Of a DNA stretch of 64,000 nucleotides, positions 1-9,440 are shown piece after piece. A program made the translations under genes and the position numbers. The stretch is from NCBI GenBank assembly GCA_034008185.1, contig CM067082.1, forward strand, positions 86,427,684-86,491,683, in the 5' to 3' direction. The stretch comes from Gorsachius magnificus. Taxonomy: Eukaryota; Chordata; Aves; Pelecaniformes; Ardeidae. The notes beneath the pieces were generated by a model. That model saw nothing but the letters and a program-made list of their open reading frames with translations. It made no database searches and had not been told where the DNA came from. Every line of letters begins with the position of its first letter. Positions within the stretch are counted from its first letter, which is position 1.

Positions 1-1387
1 CAGAAGCTCAGATAAACAGCTTCGTACGCTGCTTTTCCTTGAATGCAGGGGCAGACACTGAATAATGGCCTGCTCTGGACAAGCAGCAGAGCAGCTCCCT
101 CTTGGGCGTGTAGACTCCAGGCCACGGCAGCACATGCGTTAGCCCTGCCTTTTTGCAAGGACGCGTTGGAGACATCAGCAGAGCCCCGCAGGCAGCAACT
201 TCCCTGGATGCCAGCATGGTCCTTCCCCTGTCCTGACCAAGCCACCCAGACTGGGCTCTGGGCAACAGCTAATGGGAGAGGGGGAAATAAGGGCAGCAGG
301 ATCAGGTCCCGCTCCTGCCTAGCCCTGTCCTGTGGGAAACAGAAGGAAAGGAAACTCCCTGAGGACCCAGCAAGCTAAGGATCTTCTTATGGAAAAGCCC
401 TGGACAACCGAACCCCCAACCACCCTCCTCCCGCTAAGCCCAATCTGCAGAAAGGCTGGAATACCCTATTCAGTATTAAGGCAGGCTTAAAGTCCCATGG
501 CAATGTTATTGTTATTCTCCTCTCAATTCACCAGGCTTCTGGAGTAACTTCTGTAGATCCCCACTGGCTTTAGTGCTGGCTGAAGTTACAGAGATGGATT
601 TTGTGTGAAACGTTAAATGCATTTTGCTCAGAAAATATTCTCCCTGCCCCTCTGTGAAGTGGGGCATGCCTTTGCCTCCCTCCCTGCAAAACCTAGCAAT
701 GCTCACTCACAATAACACTGACAAAGCTTGTGATTAACTCACGTGAGACAGGAATTTCCTGGGGGGTGTGGAGGGGGGGGGTAAGGCAGGGGCAGGGGAG
801 ACTCCCATTATGCCTCCCAACCCCTCCTGGGCTGAAAGCAGTGCATGTAAAAGCTGCATATCTTGGGCCTTTGTGAGGGGTGAAGCTATCTGTAAGTTTG
901 GCTCTGCTCCTCCCCCCTTCCAAGGAGGCATAAAAATGGGGTTGAGGGTTTGCCATGTTTTCATCTCATGTTCCAAAATAAAATGCGCCAGTGACCCTGC
1001 CCTTCCTTTGCATGTTAGCCCCTTCAAGGAACTGCAAAGCTAAGCCACCCTGGGCCATCAGCTCATCACTCGCTTCATTTCATCTCAGGACTTTACATGG
1101 CTCCTGTTGAAACAGGGCCATACACATCTGCAGAAAACACATTTCACTTCCACTCTCACTGTTAAAATGTACGCTGAGCTTGCCAGATGAAGATAACCTG
1201 TGACCAAGCCTGTGTTAATTACAGTAATGGTAATTACGGAGGATAAAACGTGAGCAGGGTAATGGGACGTGCTATCCCCATCACCAGAGTATGATCAAAA
1301 GGAAGGGTCCAGGCGCTGCGCACGTCACTGCTCGTCTGTTTGTGAAGGACAGGTGGCCATCGAGGGCTCCGTTGCAGTCAGGTTTAC
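1..1387. other. Noncoding flank, no gene seen
   Basis: No frame in this stretch shows coding character or believable splice borders. It contains a G-rich tract at 761-799 and a pair of TAATTA homeodomain-type sites at 1216-1236, both described separately. If the 4350-4501 exon is real, this stretch lies downstream of it on the minus strand and is probably intron of the same gene. That placement is inference. Confidence 0.5.
761..799 (+). other. Potential G-quadruplex tract
   Basis: The + strand has runs of six, nine, four and four guanines separated by loops of two to seven bases, which satisfies the usual four-run G-quadruplex pattern. It sits alone in noncoding sequence with no promoter features beside it. 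Formation in vivo cannot be judged from sequence. Confidence 0.5.
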
Positions 1388-1445
1388 AGCTGGACTCTGT
1401 GATCTTAAAGGTCTTTTCCAACCTAAACGATCCTGTGATTCTGTC
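1388..1445 (+). mobile_element. CR1 LINE, 3' end fragment
   Basis: The segment has the characteristic 3' end of avian CR1 retroposons: a 'gatcttaaaggtcttttcc' block followed by 'aacctaaacgatcctgtgat' and a terminal octamer-like 'gattctgt'. CR1 copies are usually 5'-truncated, and only the last 60 bases or so are recognisable here. The sense strand is +. No reverse-transcriptase coding remains. Confidence 0.85.
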
Positions 1446-2124
1446 CATTTGACAGTTTGCCCGTGGCCCAGTCTGCCCTTCAGTGCAAGCAGGTTTGCTG
1501 CATGAGAGGCAGCAGTCTGATGCTATCTTAAAGGTTTTGCAACATCAAGCTTGCATGGAAATAAATGAGCACAAGCTTGAGCTGTTTTTCAAATAACAAG
1601 AATAGCCTTCAAACATCAGGCTTTCTTGCTGGACTAGAAAGGGCTCTGGTTTGCAAATGGAATAGCATGAGGTTCCAAAGGAGACGCCCATTGCTCTGCT
1701 AGCAGGGGAAGCACGATTCCCTGGGGAGTCGCCAAATTTTGCAAAGGAGGGTGTGTGGGGAGCTTGTAGACTGTGGGGCCGCAGGGCTGTGTCCTCCCAC
1801 TGAGTGGCTGTAAGCACCAGGCCCACTCGTAACACACTGCAGTGAGATGAGCTGGCTAGGAAGAGCCGGGGGGAGGACACAGCACAGGCATGTTCACAGA
1901 GACACAGGTTTCTTGCCGAAGCAGCACTCGGGGGCTGCGCGTCCTCCTCCCTGAGCATCTCCTCCTGCAAGCAAGCCGGGCTCCCGCAGCAGGCAGCCCA
2001 CTGACCAGGCTGGGGAGGCAGCCATCCCCGGCAGCCTCCGCCACTCGTGCCGGCTGTGATGCAGAGGAGTAGAAGTGGGTGTCAGCAGAGAGCTAGTCAA
2101 GCGCAGGACTTTACCTCATCCTAG

Positions 2125-2275
2125 AGTAGTAGCTAAAATAGGTCAAATGAATCACACCCTAAAAATGCCTGTTTCTCTCTGTTGGCTGTCAAGTGAAATG
2201 AGGGTGACTAGCTTAGCTGTAGACACCTACACTGCACAGATCAAGGGCAAGATTCAGTTAAATTTAGGCACCTAA
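2125..2275 (+). repeat. Unnamed interspersed repeat, copy 1
   Basis: This stretch matches a second stretch near 9300-9440 in the same orientation. Shared blocks in order are 'ataggtcaaatgaatca' (copy 2 'ataggtcagatgaatca'), 'cctaaaaatgcctgtt' (copy 2 'cctaaaagtgcctgtt'), a 'tga-tg' block, and a 'tagacacctacactg' block against 'tgtctacgctacc' in copy 2. The tail holds 'caagattcagttaaat' and 'taggcacctaaatga', which resemble old sauropsid interspersed repeats I have seen, but I cannot name the family. No coding content. Confidence 0.5.
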
Positions 2276-3386
2276 ATGATGTGAGCCTGGTACGTAACCT
2301 CTTAGTACAGCCAGTTGCTGCCGCCAGTGGAGCAGAGAGAAGGGTACAGATCCCTGTGGAAGCGACACCTGCTGCCTCTCTGGACAGCCTGTGCCCTCAC
2401 TGCCACTCACAGGGTGGCTCTGTGTTGACTATGATCTGACACAGGTGAAGACACTGACATTTGAATGTTTACAGTAGGTGTCCAATACTACCCCAAGGGC
2501 TAGAAAACACCTCAGTTGTAACAGCAGGGATAAAAGCATTTACATGGGTTTTTTTCACTGTGTTATGGCAATGAAAAGTGGGAACCATTACAAAAAAATT
2601 TGGACAACCCAAAAGCGTAGAGGTGTGCCGAAGCAGAGGAAGGAGGTGGCGCAAGCAGTCCTCTGCAAGGACGTGCTCCCGGCGCTGGAGCCCTGCTGTA
2701 CTCTGCCATTCCTGCAGACCCCCACTTTATCCCCCAAGCACAAGGCTAAGAGCATGTTGTTGCTACAAGAATTGCAGAGCTGAACCACACAGCAGAGCTG
2801 ATCCAGCTGTACAAAAAGAGTTTTGCTATTATGCCCAAATTTATTTTTCAGCCATACCAGTCCCAGAGCCAGGTCTATCCTATGGCCACGCAAACTCTCG
2901 CTTTTGACAAGGGCCATTTTTCTCACCAGCAGCATCACCTTAAGCACATGCTGGGTGCCTGCCGCAGCTCACTTGACCTGACATTTCTAAGTTTCCATTG
3001 CATTTCTGAAAAGCAAGAGGCTCCCGCCCACCTGCACCGTACTTCATTCAGAGCCTGATGTGAAGCACATCAAAAAGCAATAGCAATCTTGCTCCTGGTA
3101 CTAGTGGGCTTTAGCTACAGGCTGCATTCCTTCTAAGATACCCCACACCCTTACGCATCTCCAGTGTCTGTGAGCATACTGGGTTTGAAACGATATCTAG
3201 TCGGGACCTGTATTGCATTGCATTTGACAATTTAAACACACATACTTGCCCCACAGCTACAGGGTTGTTTGAAAAGGTCCAAGCAAAGTTTCTATGGTCT
3301 TAACATGCCAGTTGGTTTGGCTCAGGCATTTTTTAAAATAAATGCTTTTTAAAGAAATGTGCGTGTATTAAAAAGGGGTGGGGGAA
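2276..3386. other. Noncoding stretch, nothing recognised
   Basis: The stretch is moderately GC-rich near 2300-2450 and 2590-2760. Several overlapping short frames occur on both strands without splice sites or domains. I see no gene, no RNA gene and no identifiable transposon here. Confidence 0.4.
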
Positions 3387-3575
3387 CACGTGGTTAAGGC
3401 ACATGATGAGGATTACAGAAATAATGCTTCGCAATAAAAATTTGAACTTGTTGCTTAAAATCTCTTTGCCTGTTTCCCAATGTGTAAAATGTGGTAATTA
3501 ATGCTTGCCCACATTTATTAAGCTCTCCTTCAACCCTGGAAGAAAAGTCCCATATGACCATTAAGTATTATTACA
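3387..3575 (+). mobile_element. MIR-type SINE, diverged
   Basis: The order of blocks follows the ancient MIR consensus: a 'gtggttaaggcac' head, then a core with 'gcttaaaatctctttgcctg', 'tttcccaatgtgtaaaatg' and 'tggtaattaatg', then a tail 'ccctggaagaaaag' and 'ttaagtattatta' resembling the MIRc end. It is heavily diverged, as expected for an amniote-age SINE. It is not transcribed in any way I can infer. Confidence 0.65.
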
Positions 3576-4349
3576 TCTGGCTGCCCTGAGTTGCCACATT
3601 CAATAAGTCCTGCTGTTCACTTCAAATAGGCCAAAAAATTAATGTCATTTGGTTGGTGACTCATGCAGGAACCAATCCTGATTTCTTTCAAACCAAATCT
3701 TACCTTTTTTTTTTTTTAGGTTCACTCCAAAGTGTTGGCACTGAGACCGTGGTTTGATTTGGCCATCCCCTACCATGATACTGTTTTGTCTCCCCAGCCA
3801 AACAATTGAAACACTTTTCACAGGAGAATTAAAAATATGGGGATTCCTTTTAGTTTCACATTCATTTTTATGAGTGAACTGAACACCTAGCAAAACTTCC
3901 CCCGGCCAGCCGGCATTTTGCCGTAGTTTCACAGCCAGTTTAAGGCTGTTCAAGCCAGCAGAGCCATTAAGAGGGGGAAGGTTCCTCCTGCCCCCTTCAC
4001 CCCAGTGCTGCCACAGCCATGCCTGAAGCCAGCAGGTCCTAAAGTAACTCTGTGATTGTGGTCAAACTGGGAAAAACCATTCTTGCCTTTTTTTTAACCA
4101 CTCCCATGGTTCAAGCTGCAGATTGGTCAACTCAGCTTCTCCAGTCCTCACTTTCCTTACCCATAACCCGTGGTTAACATTTCCATGCACACGGGTGGTG
4201 TTAGTAAGTTTTTTTCACAAGCAGCAATAAAAGCTATCTGCAATCAAAGCGTAAGGGAAAAAAAGCCCTTTGCTTTTAATTCACAGGCCTGGGCAGAGGT
4301 GAGCGTGGAAGACGTAAAAATAGACTTGTGTCTTAATTGTACACTGTAC

Positions 4350-4500
4350 CTTTTGGATTAAATCCTCTAGGTATCAATCCAAAAGCTTCCATCTCAGGGA
4401 CTTCATTTTCTTCATGGTTGGAGTTGTTTGGTGGGAGGGCTCTTCTCCCATTCAGAGGAGGTTTCTTCTTCCCTTCGTTGGTGTTTATTGTTTCAGACAT
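4350..4500 (-). CDS. Start-codon exon of an unidentified gene
   Basis: The minus strand reads a clean exon from 4501 to 4350. The acceptor is a pyrimidine tract ending 'cacttttaatacag', followed by one base and then ATG at 4500. The frame runs 50 codons, starting MSETINTNEGKKKPPLNGRR and ending VPEMEAFGLIPRGFNPK, to the donor AAAAG|gtacag. It stops in phase 1. The peptide is hydrophilic and rich in N, K, E and P. It has no signal peptide or membrane segment, so it is probably a disordered cytoplasmic or nuclear N-terminus. The start follows the acceptor so closely that upstream exons should be 5' UTR; the CpG-rich block at 6.9-7.5 kb is the natural promoter candidate. I saw no phase-compatible next exon between 1 and 4349, so the rest should lie left of the window. 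I do not recognise the family. A chance frame is possible, but acceptor, ATG and donor agree. Confidence 0.5.
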
Positions 4501-4501
4501 C

Positions 4502-6859
4502 CTGTATTAAAAGTGTTGTAATACCATGAAAGAAAGAAAGAGTGCAAGGAAAAAGCAAACATGAGCCAGCACGGCACATGTAAGATGGGAGAAACCAAAA
4601 ACAGTGTGGGGTGCCAGTGAGCTACACATTTTTAGACTCGCATAAATAAAAACTGAGAGGCACAAAACATCAGTCCAATGATGGAGTACAGCTCTCTAAG
4701 GATGGGAAGGCATTTTGTGTTTGTCAAAACACATGAATAAGAGAAGAAGGGGGGGCGGCAGAAGGAGAGGGAAGCCTAACACAGAAGTATTTGCCTAGGA
4801 GAAGCAGGGCATTAAAAACATTAGGGAGTTTCAGGTAAAAGAACTAGAAAATCATTCACTCTCCCACCCTCCAAAACAGCATTACCGAATCCAAAATAGC
4901 AAATTATATTTCCAGAAAGCACATCACACACTACCTCCCCCTAATAAAAATGACATTCGAAGTTATGTTGCAATCATTCCAAATACTACAGCCTACAACA
5001 GTCTGTGGATGATTGGTGGAAAATTGTATTTTTGTCCCTATGCACACAAACACCCAATATCTAAAGGGCTAACTCCTGCACCCAGAAAATCCGCTTTTGA
5101 GAACGACAGAGAGAAGGGGAAAAATAAAAAAGAAAGAGGAGGGGAAAGGGGGAAAAAAAAAAGAGAAAAAAGCACTTATCCACTTATTTCTCTCCCACTA
5201 ATGACCTTAAGGGAAATCTCAGATGTAGGCTGATCAGAGACTTCTCTTTGAGCTAGTCAAAACTGCTTTCACATCTATTTCAGAGTAAGCATGTAGCAAT
5301 GAAAAAGTCATGCCATCCTTCTAAGAAAATATTCATGGCTGAGAACACAACTTCTTCCCAAAGCTCCTGAAAACAGCAATTCAAAATGTAGTAATTATTT
5401 AATAGCAGTAAGCTCTTAAAGGAAGTTTTTTTAGTTAGCAAGGGTACCTTCTTTTCAGATAGTCTCTTTTTTTTTTTTTTCTCTTCTCCCTTGCAGAATT
5501 TCTGAAGTGCAATAGAAGCCTAGAAAAAGTTGGGGGCTTTTAAGTAATCTCTGTATATCCTCCTCCCTCCTGTTGCAATAGGACAGCACTGAAAGGGTTG
5601 CCAAGCCCTCCCCATACCACCTCTGAGGATCTGCCACCACTGCTGACATATCTTCGCTTACTCCCTCCCTCCCTCTGCCTGTCTCACCCCAACCCCGCTC
5701 ACCAGGAGCATTTCAGGGTGCTTGGGCATTGAAGTTTCAGTTCTTAGTGAGACGGAGCGGAGCTACTCGTGGCACAAGGGCATACAAAGCATGACGCTGG
5801 AGGGGATTTTTTGAGGGACACAGCCCGAGAAGCCATGCTTACCACGTTGGCAGCCTTTAATGGTGTCTCTCTCCCACGGTGCCTGCAATGCAGCCTCAGG
5901 TGCTGGTTTTCAGAGTGCTCCCAGATAGAGACAGTTCCCCTGCCTGCTGCCTCATGGCAGTCCTTTAAGAGGACTGTGGGGAACATGGGCATCGAGAGCT
6001 TGTTGGTGGCCCAGCAGAGAGGTCCTTTTTCTTGAGACCCTGTGCAGTTCAGGAGATGGAAGGTACTTTGCACCGAACATTTTAGCTCCACATCAACTTT
6101 GTTCAGTTCCACCAAGCTCTAAGATAACCGAGGACTGTGTGACACCTCCTCTGTCAGACATAACTCCATAGGCTAGTGGAGTTACGTGGAGAAAAAGCAG
6201 TGTATGGGGAAGAATTCAGTCCCACTGTGGTGCCAGCCATGGCTGTTTGGCAGTAGAGGTACAAGTCAGTAGTACAAGGTAGTGAAGAGCTCCTCTTACA
6301 CACCTGGAACCAGCATTTATTTGCCTCAGTTGCAGAGTAGACGAAAGAGTGAGGAGACACACTGAGGAGGACTCCGCTCTCTTTCAGCCAGCTATGGCCT
6401 CCAGGCCCATAATATATCAGTGAAGCCTCAAACCTCTGATGGCTTAACACCACTGAACTCAAGCCAGGAGGCAGAAGAGGAGAGAGTCAGGTCACATTCC
6501 TGTAACGGGAAGCAGCAAGTAAACCATCTGGAAGACAGGACCCCCATGCCGGTTCTTTGGGGATTTCCCAGTAGAGGCCACAGCCCCAGCAAGGTAGCTC
6601 CACGCAAGCCAGGAGACCTGCACAGTGTGGGACAGAGGTGCCAGCTGGGGACCGGGGAGCAGTGTGGCGGCACCAGCACGGCACTGTAGATGGGCTAAGG
6701 AGCCTGCCAGGGCTGGCCAAGGCACAGCACCAGGCTGCAGCGGTTTGGAGGCAGCCTCGCTATCTGCACGCAAGCGTTGTGCTATGTGGTCTAACAGCCA
6801 AGGGGCTCCAGCTCCCCCCCGCCTCCCCCAGCAGGCTGTTAGGCATGTAGCATGGGAAG
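4502..6859. other. Probable 5' intron of the 4350 exon gene
   Basis: No second coding exon is visible. A + strand pyrimidine tract and acceptor ending near 4286 lies 12 bases before a gtgagc donor, too short to trust. Near 5695-5760 the minus strand has a good gtgagc donor after a short ATG-containing stretch, which could be an alternative noncoding first exon. Homopurine and homopyrimidine runs occur near 5109-5172 and 5466-5490. The overlapping frames at 6.4-6.9 kb reflect local GC richness only. Confidence 0.3.
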
Positions 6860-6974
6860 CCACCTAGCCCGGGGACTCCCCTTCCCCTGCCCGGCTCCCC
6901 AGGGAGCGCAGGCGCCCCACGGGGAGAGATCCGGTCCTGTTGCTGGCATCCTGAGCTGCGATTTCCATTGACTC

Positions 6975-6976
6975 AC
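6975..6976 (-). other. Candidate 5' splice site (GTGAGT)
   Basis: The minus strand reads CCTAAAA|gtgagtcaat, a strong match to the U1 consensus. It would end a noncoding first exon starting in the CpG-rich DNA at higher coordinates. Splicing to the acceptor at 4502-4503 would leave an intron of about 2.5 kb. Confidence 0.3.
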
Positions 6977-7093
6977 TTTTAGGCAGATGGGCCCTGCGGT
7001 AACCATCTGGAGGGCAAGTGGCACCCCTGGCACCCGGGAACACAACGAGCTTTCTGGGGGAGGAGGCTGGTTGCCGATTTTCTTTTTTCTTGG

Positions 7094-7116
7094 TTTTTTT
7101 TTTTTTTTTTTTTTTT
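7094..7116 (+). repeat. Poly(T) tract of 23
   Basis: An uninterrupted run of 23 T follows an interrupted T-rich stretch starting at 7082. No SINE or pseudogene body adjoins it on either side, so I treat it as a simple homopolymer. Length is likely polymorphic. Confidence 0.85.
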
Positions 7117-7739
7117 CTCCCCTTACACCCTGATTTCAGCGTGGCATGGCGTGCTTTGTGCCTCTCGCTCCACTTCCAGCCAGCACTTCAGTTCCCAAAA
7201 TTGCAGCTGCTGCAATGATGTTACAAAAACTGATATAAATATTGCCTTGATGCCATGCCTGCTGGAGGCCTGCAACACAAATAAGGAATGCCGTCTCCCG
7301 AGGAAGTCATGTGCTTCCCCAAGTGGCTGCGGTGCTGTCAGAGCCGGGAGGAAAACTTTCTGTCAGAGCGAGGAAGGGAGCGAGCGGATGCAGCTGAACA
7401 GATCCCACCCCAGCCATTGCGCTCAAACAGCCAGCGGTTGCAGATGTCTCCCCGCGCCCATGCACGGCTCTCCAGGGCTTTCGGCAGAAGCAGACGATCA
7501 CGGGGAAAGCGGGGAGGCCAAAATTTTTGGTGGTAGTGGCAGGGGTGGGTCTTTGAGTCCAGGGAGGGTAATGTTCCACAGGCTGTAATTTATTTATTTT
7601 GTGGGGAGTGATGTAAATTCGTGCTTATGACAGCTCCAGATGGCAGGTATTTTCTCATTACCTTGACTTCTTAGCATTTGCTCTCCCTTGCCTATTAGAC
7701 TGCGCTGGCCTTAATTTAACTTTCATGGCTCGAAACTAC

Positions 7740-7747
7740 TGACGTCA
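7740..7747. promoter_or_regulatory. Perfect CRE palindrome
   Basis: TGACGTCA is the full consensus site for CREB/ATF proteins. It lies just upstream, in minus-strand terms, of the CpG-rich block, a typical position for a promoter CRE. The + strand context is 'actactgacgtcagggc'. Function is inferred. Confidence 0.45.
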
Positions 7748-7760
7748 GGGCTGATGCAGG

Positions 7761-9299
7761 AGGGGGCACGGAGAACACAAAGCCCTGGTTTTCCTGTAGG
7801 GCCTTATATTTAATGGATGATGCACTGGGATGACCGGCGAAAGAGCACTCTCTCTTCTTGAAGCTGCTTCGGCACTTCCCTGTGGGGAACCGCAAGCCCA
7901 TGCCCATATCTCAGAGGCCACCTTCAGATGCTTGTGGCCTTTGCCAAAGACCTTTGCAGTCACGGGCACCCTTCCCACTGCAATGGACTTTGGGTGATGG
8001 ACAGCCTTTCCTTCCCATTCCTGCAGAACAGCCCTTAAATGGCAGGAAAGCTTGCACCGCAAAGGGTTATCCAAAATGCAGTTTCCTGCTCTCGCCAGAG
8101 CCAGTGTTGCTCTGTTCCAAGTCCTCCCATGCCAGACAAGAGTTTGTGGGGAAAAAAAAAAATATCCTGCAAAATACAAGAGTCAGTAAAGCTTTACAGC
8201 CAGAGGAGGGGGCGTGCCAAGATCTGTCACAAGCAAACTGATCAACCAGGTGCTCACATAAATGGGTTGCTGTGCCGCGTGCCAGCGGCTGGATGGGAGG
8301 GATATTTTGCCTACCACTGCTGTAGCTACACCAAGCACTCCTTGGCAGCAGCTGAGCATTGTAAAGCTCAGCAAAAAGGTGACTCCCTTTCTTCCTTTTT
8401 TTAAATATTACCCTCATGCCTTTTGCAGTTTGGGTGGGTGTTCGGATGCACCAGGACATTACGCTGCAGCACAAGTGTACCTGCGAGGGCATCATCCTCA
8501 CTCCCCATAAACCAGACTCTTTCAACTCTGATCTTCTATACATACTAATAATAAAATATTACCTCGCTCTTGTCTTCTCAGAGCTTTGCTTGGGAACGCA
8601 CCCTTTCCGAGATGATGGAGTCTGTCTTCCCCCTCCCTCGGCACCAGTACTTGTCTCCCAGAAACTGACATTCCTCTTCCTACGATGCCCTGCCACACCA
8701 CGGCTGCAGGCAGAGTAGAGCAGATTCTAGCAGAAAATATGAATAAAAAATGATATTTTTAAACAGAAGCAAATTTCAGAAATGTTCATTTGGTGGTTTT
8801 GTCTGCATATTTTGCTTTGGTTTTTTTAAAAAACAAAACCAGCTAATATATCTCTCCATGTGTGTAACAGCTCCGGCTACCACACACAGCGGAGTATATT
8901 TTAAGTTAATGCTGAAAATTCAGAAGGCCCAGCTCTGAAACACCGCATGTGTACACACGTCTGTACGTGCGAAAGAGGGGCAGAGACAGAGAGAGAGAAA
9001 ATGGCAGCTCTTCAGATGGTGGAACATTTGGAGAAGGGGATATAGGGCCAGTTTTCAAAAGATAACATTGCAAATGTTTCTGTTGCAAGAAGAAAAAAAC
9101 CACATATATATATATATATATTCGTACACACATTCTGCTGGGAAAATGTAGCTTAGGAAATTTAACTCTTCTCTGAAAAATTGTTGTTCCAGACTGCAAG
9201 TCTAAATTCAAACTGTAGAGACATATAAGCATCTACATCTGAGCTGGCCATCTTAGACTCCCTTTATCCTCCACACAGATCTAGTCGAGGCAGTGATTC
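7761..9299. other. Noncoding stretch, no gene supported
   Basis: Frames of up to 158 codons occur near 8067-8543 on the minus strand, but overlapping frames are open on both strands and no domain or splice model supports them. A purine-rich stretch with GA repeats lies near 8970-9000. Nothing else was recognised. Confidence 0.4.
9104..9121 (+). repeat. (AT)n microsatellite
   Basis: Nine AT dinucleotides follow a short A-rich run and 'ccac'. It is a simple dinucleotide tract with no further structure. Confidence 0.85.
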
Positions 9300-9440
9300 A
9301 TCTCCTCCTACAGCAGACATGTAAATAGGTCAGATGAATCATGGCCTAAAAGTGCCTGTTCCCCGTATTGACTGCAAAGGGAGCCTGGGGTGATGGGTCC
9401 TACCATATGTGTCTACGCTACCGGTGTCTGCGGTGAGGTG
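9300..9440 (+). repeat. Unnamed interspersed repeat, copy 2
   Basis: This is the direct-orientation partner of the stretch at 2125-2275. The best block is 'aaataggtcagatgaatcat' followed by 'ggcctaaaagtgcctgtt'. Copies agree in block order but differ at many bases and in small gaps, so the insertion is old. It is probably a family of its own or an uncharacterised part of a larger element. No open frame belongs to it. Confidence 0.5.

Larger units (their letters stand above)
6860..7760 (-). promoter_or_regulatory. CpG-rich candidate promoter region
   Basis: CpG dinucleotides are dense at about 6880-6970 and 7330-7530 compared with the rest of the window. On the minus strand a full CRE palindrome lies at 7740-7747. 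It is followed by an A/T-rich block near 7585-7605, then the CpG-rich DNA, then a GTGAGT donor at 6975-6976. The next acceptor with a start codon is at 4502-4503. This layout fits a promoter and noncoding first exon for the gene whose first coding exon is 4350-4501. The assignment is inference. The region could instead be a GC-rich enhancer. Confidence 0.35.

Noticed and set aside
4050..4170. Possible second MIR
   Set aside because: Only the 'cctcactttccttaccca' block resembles the consensus; the rest does not align in order.
4287..4298. 12-base + strand unit between a good acceptor and gtgagc donor
   Set aside because: Too short to separate from chance, and it lies opposite the stronger minus-strand exon.
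8067..8543. 158-codon minus frame
   Set aside because: Crosses a poly(A) run and several overlapping frames; no domain and no splice borders.
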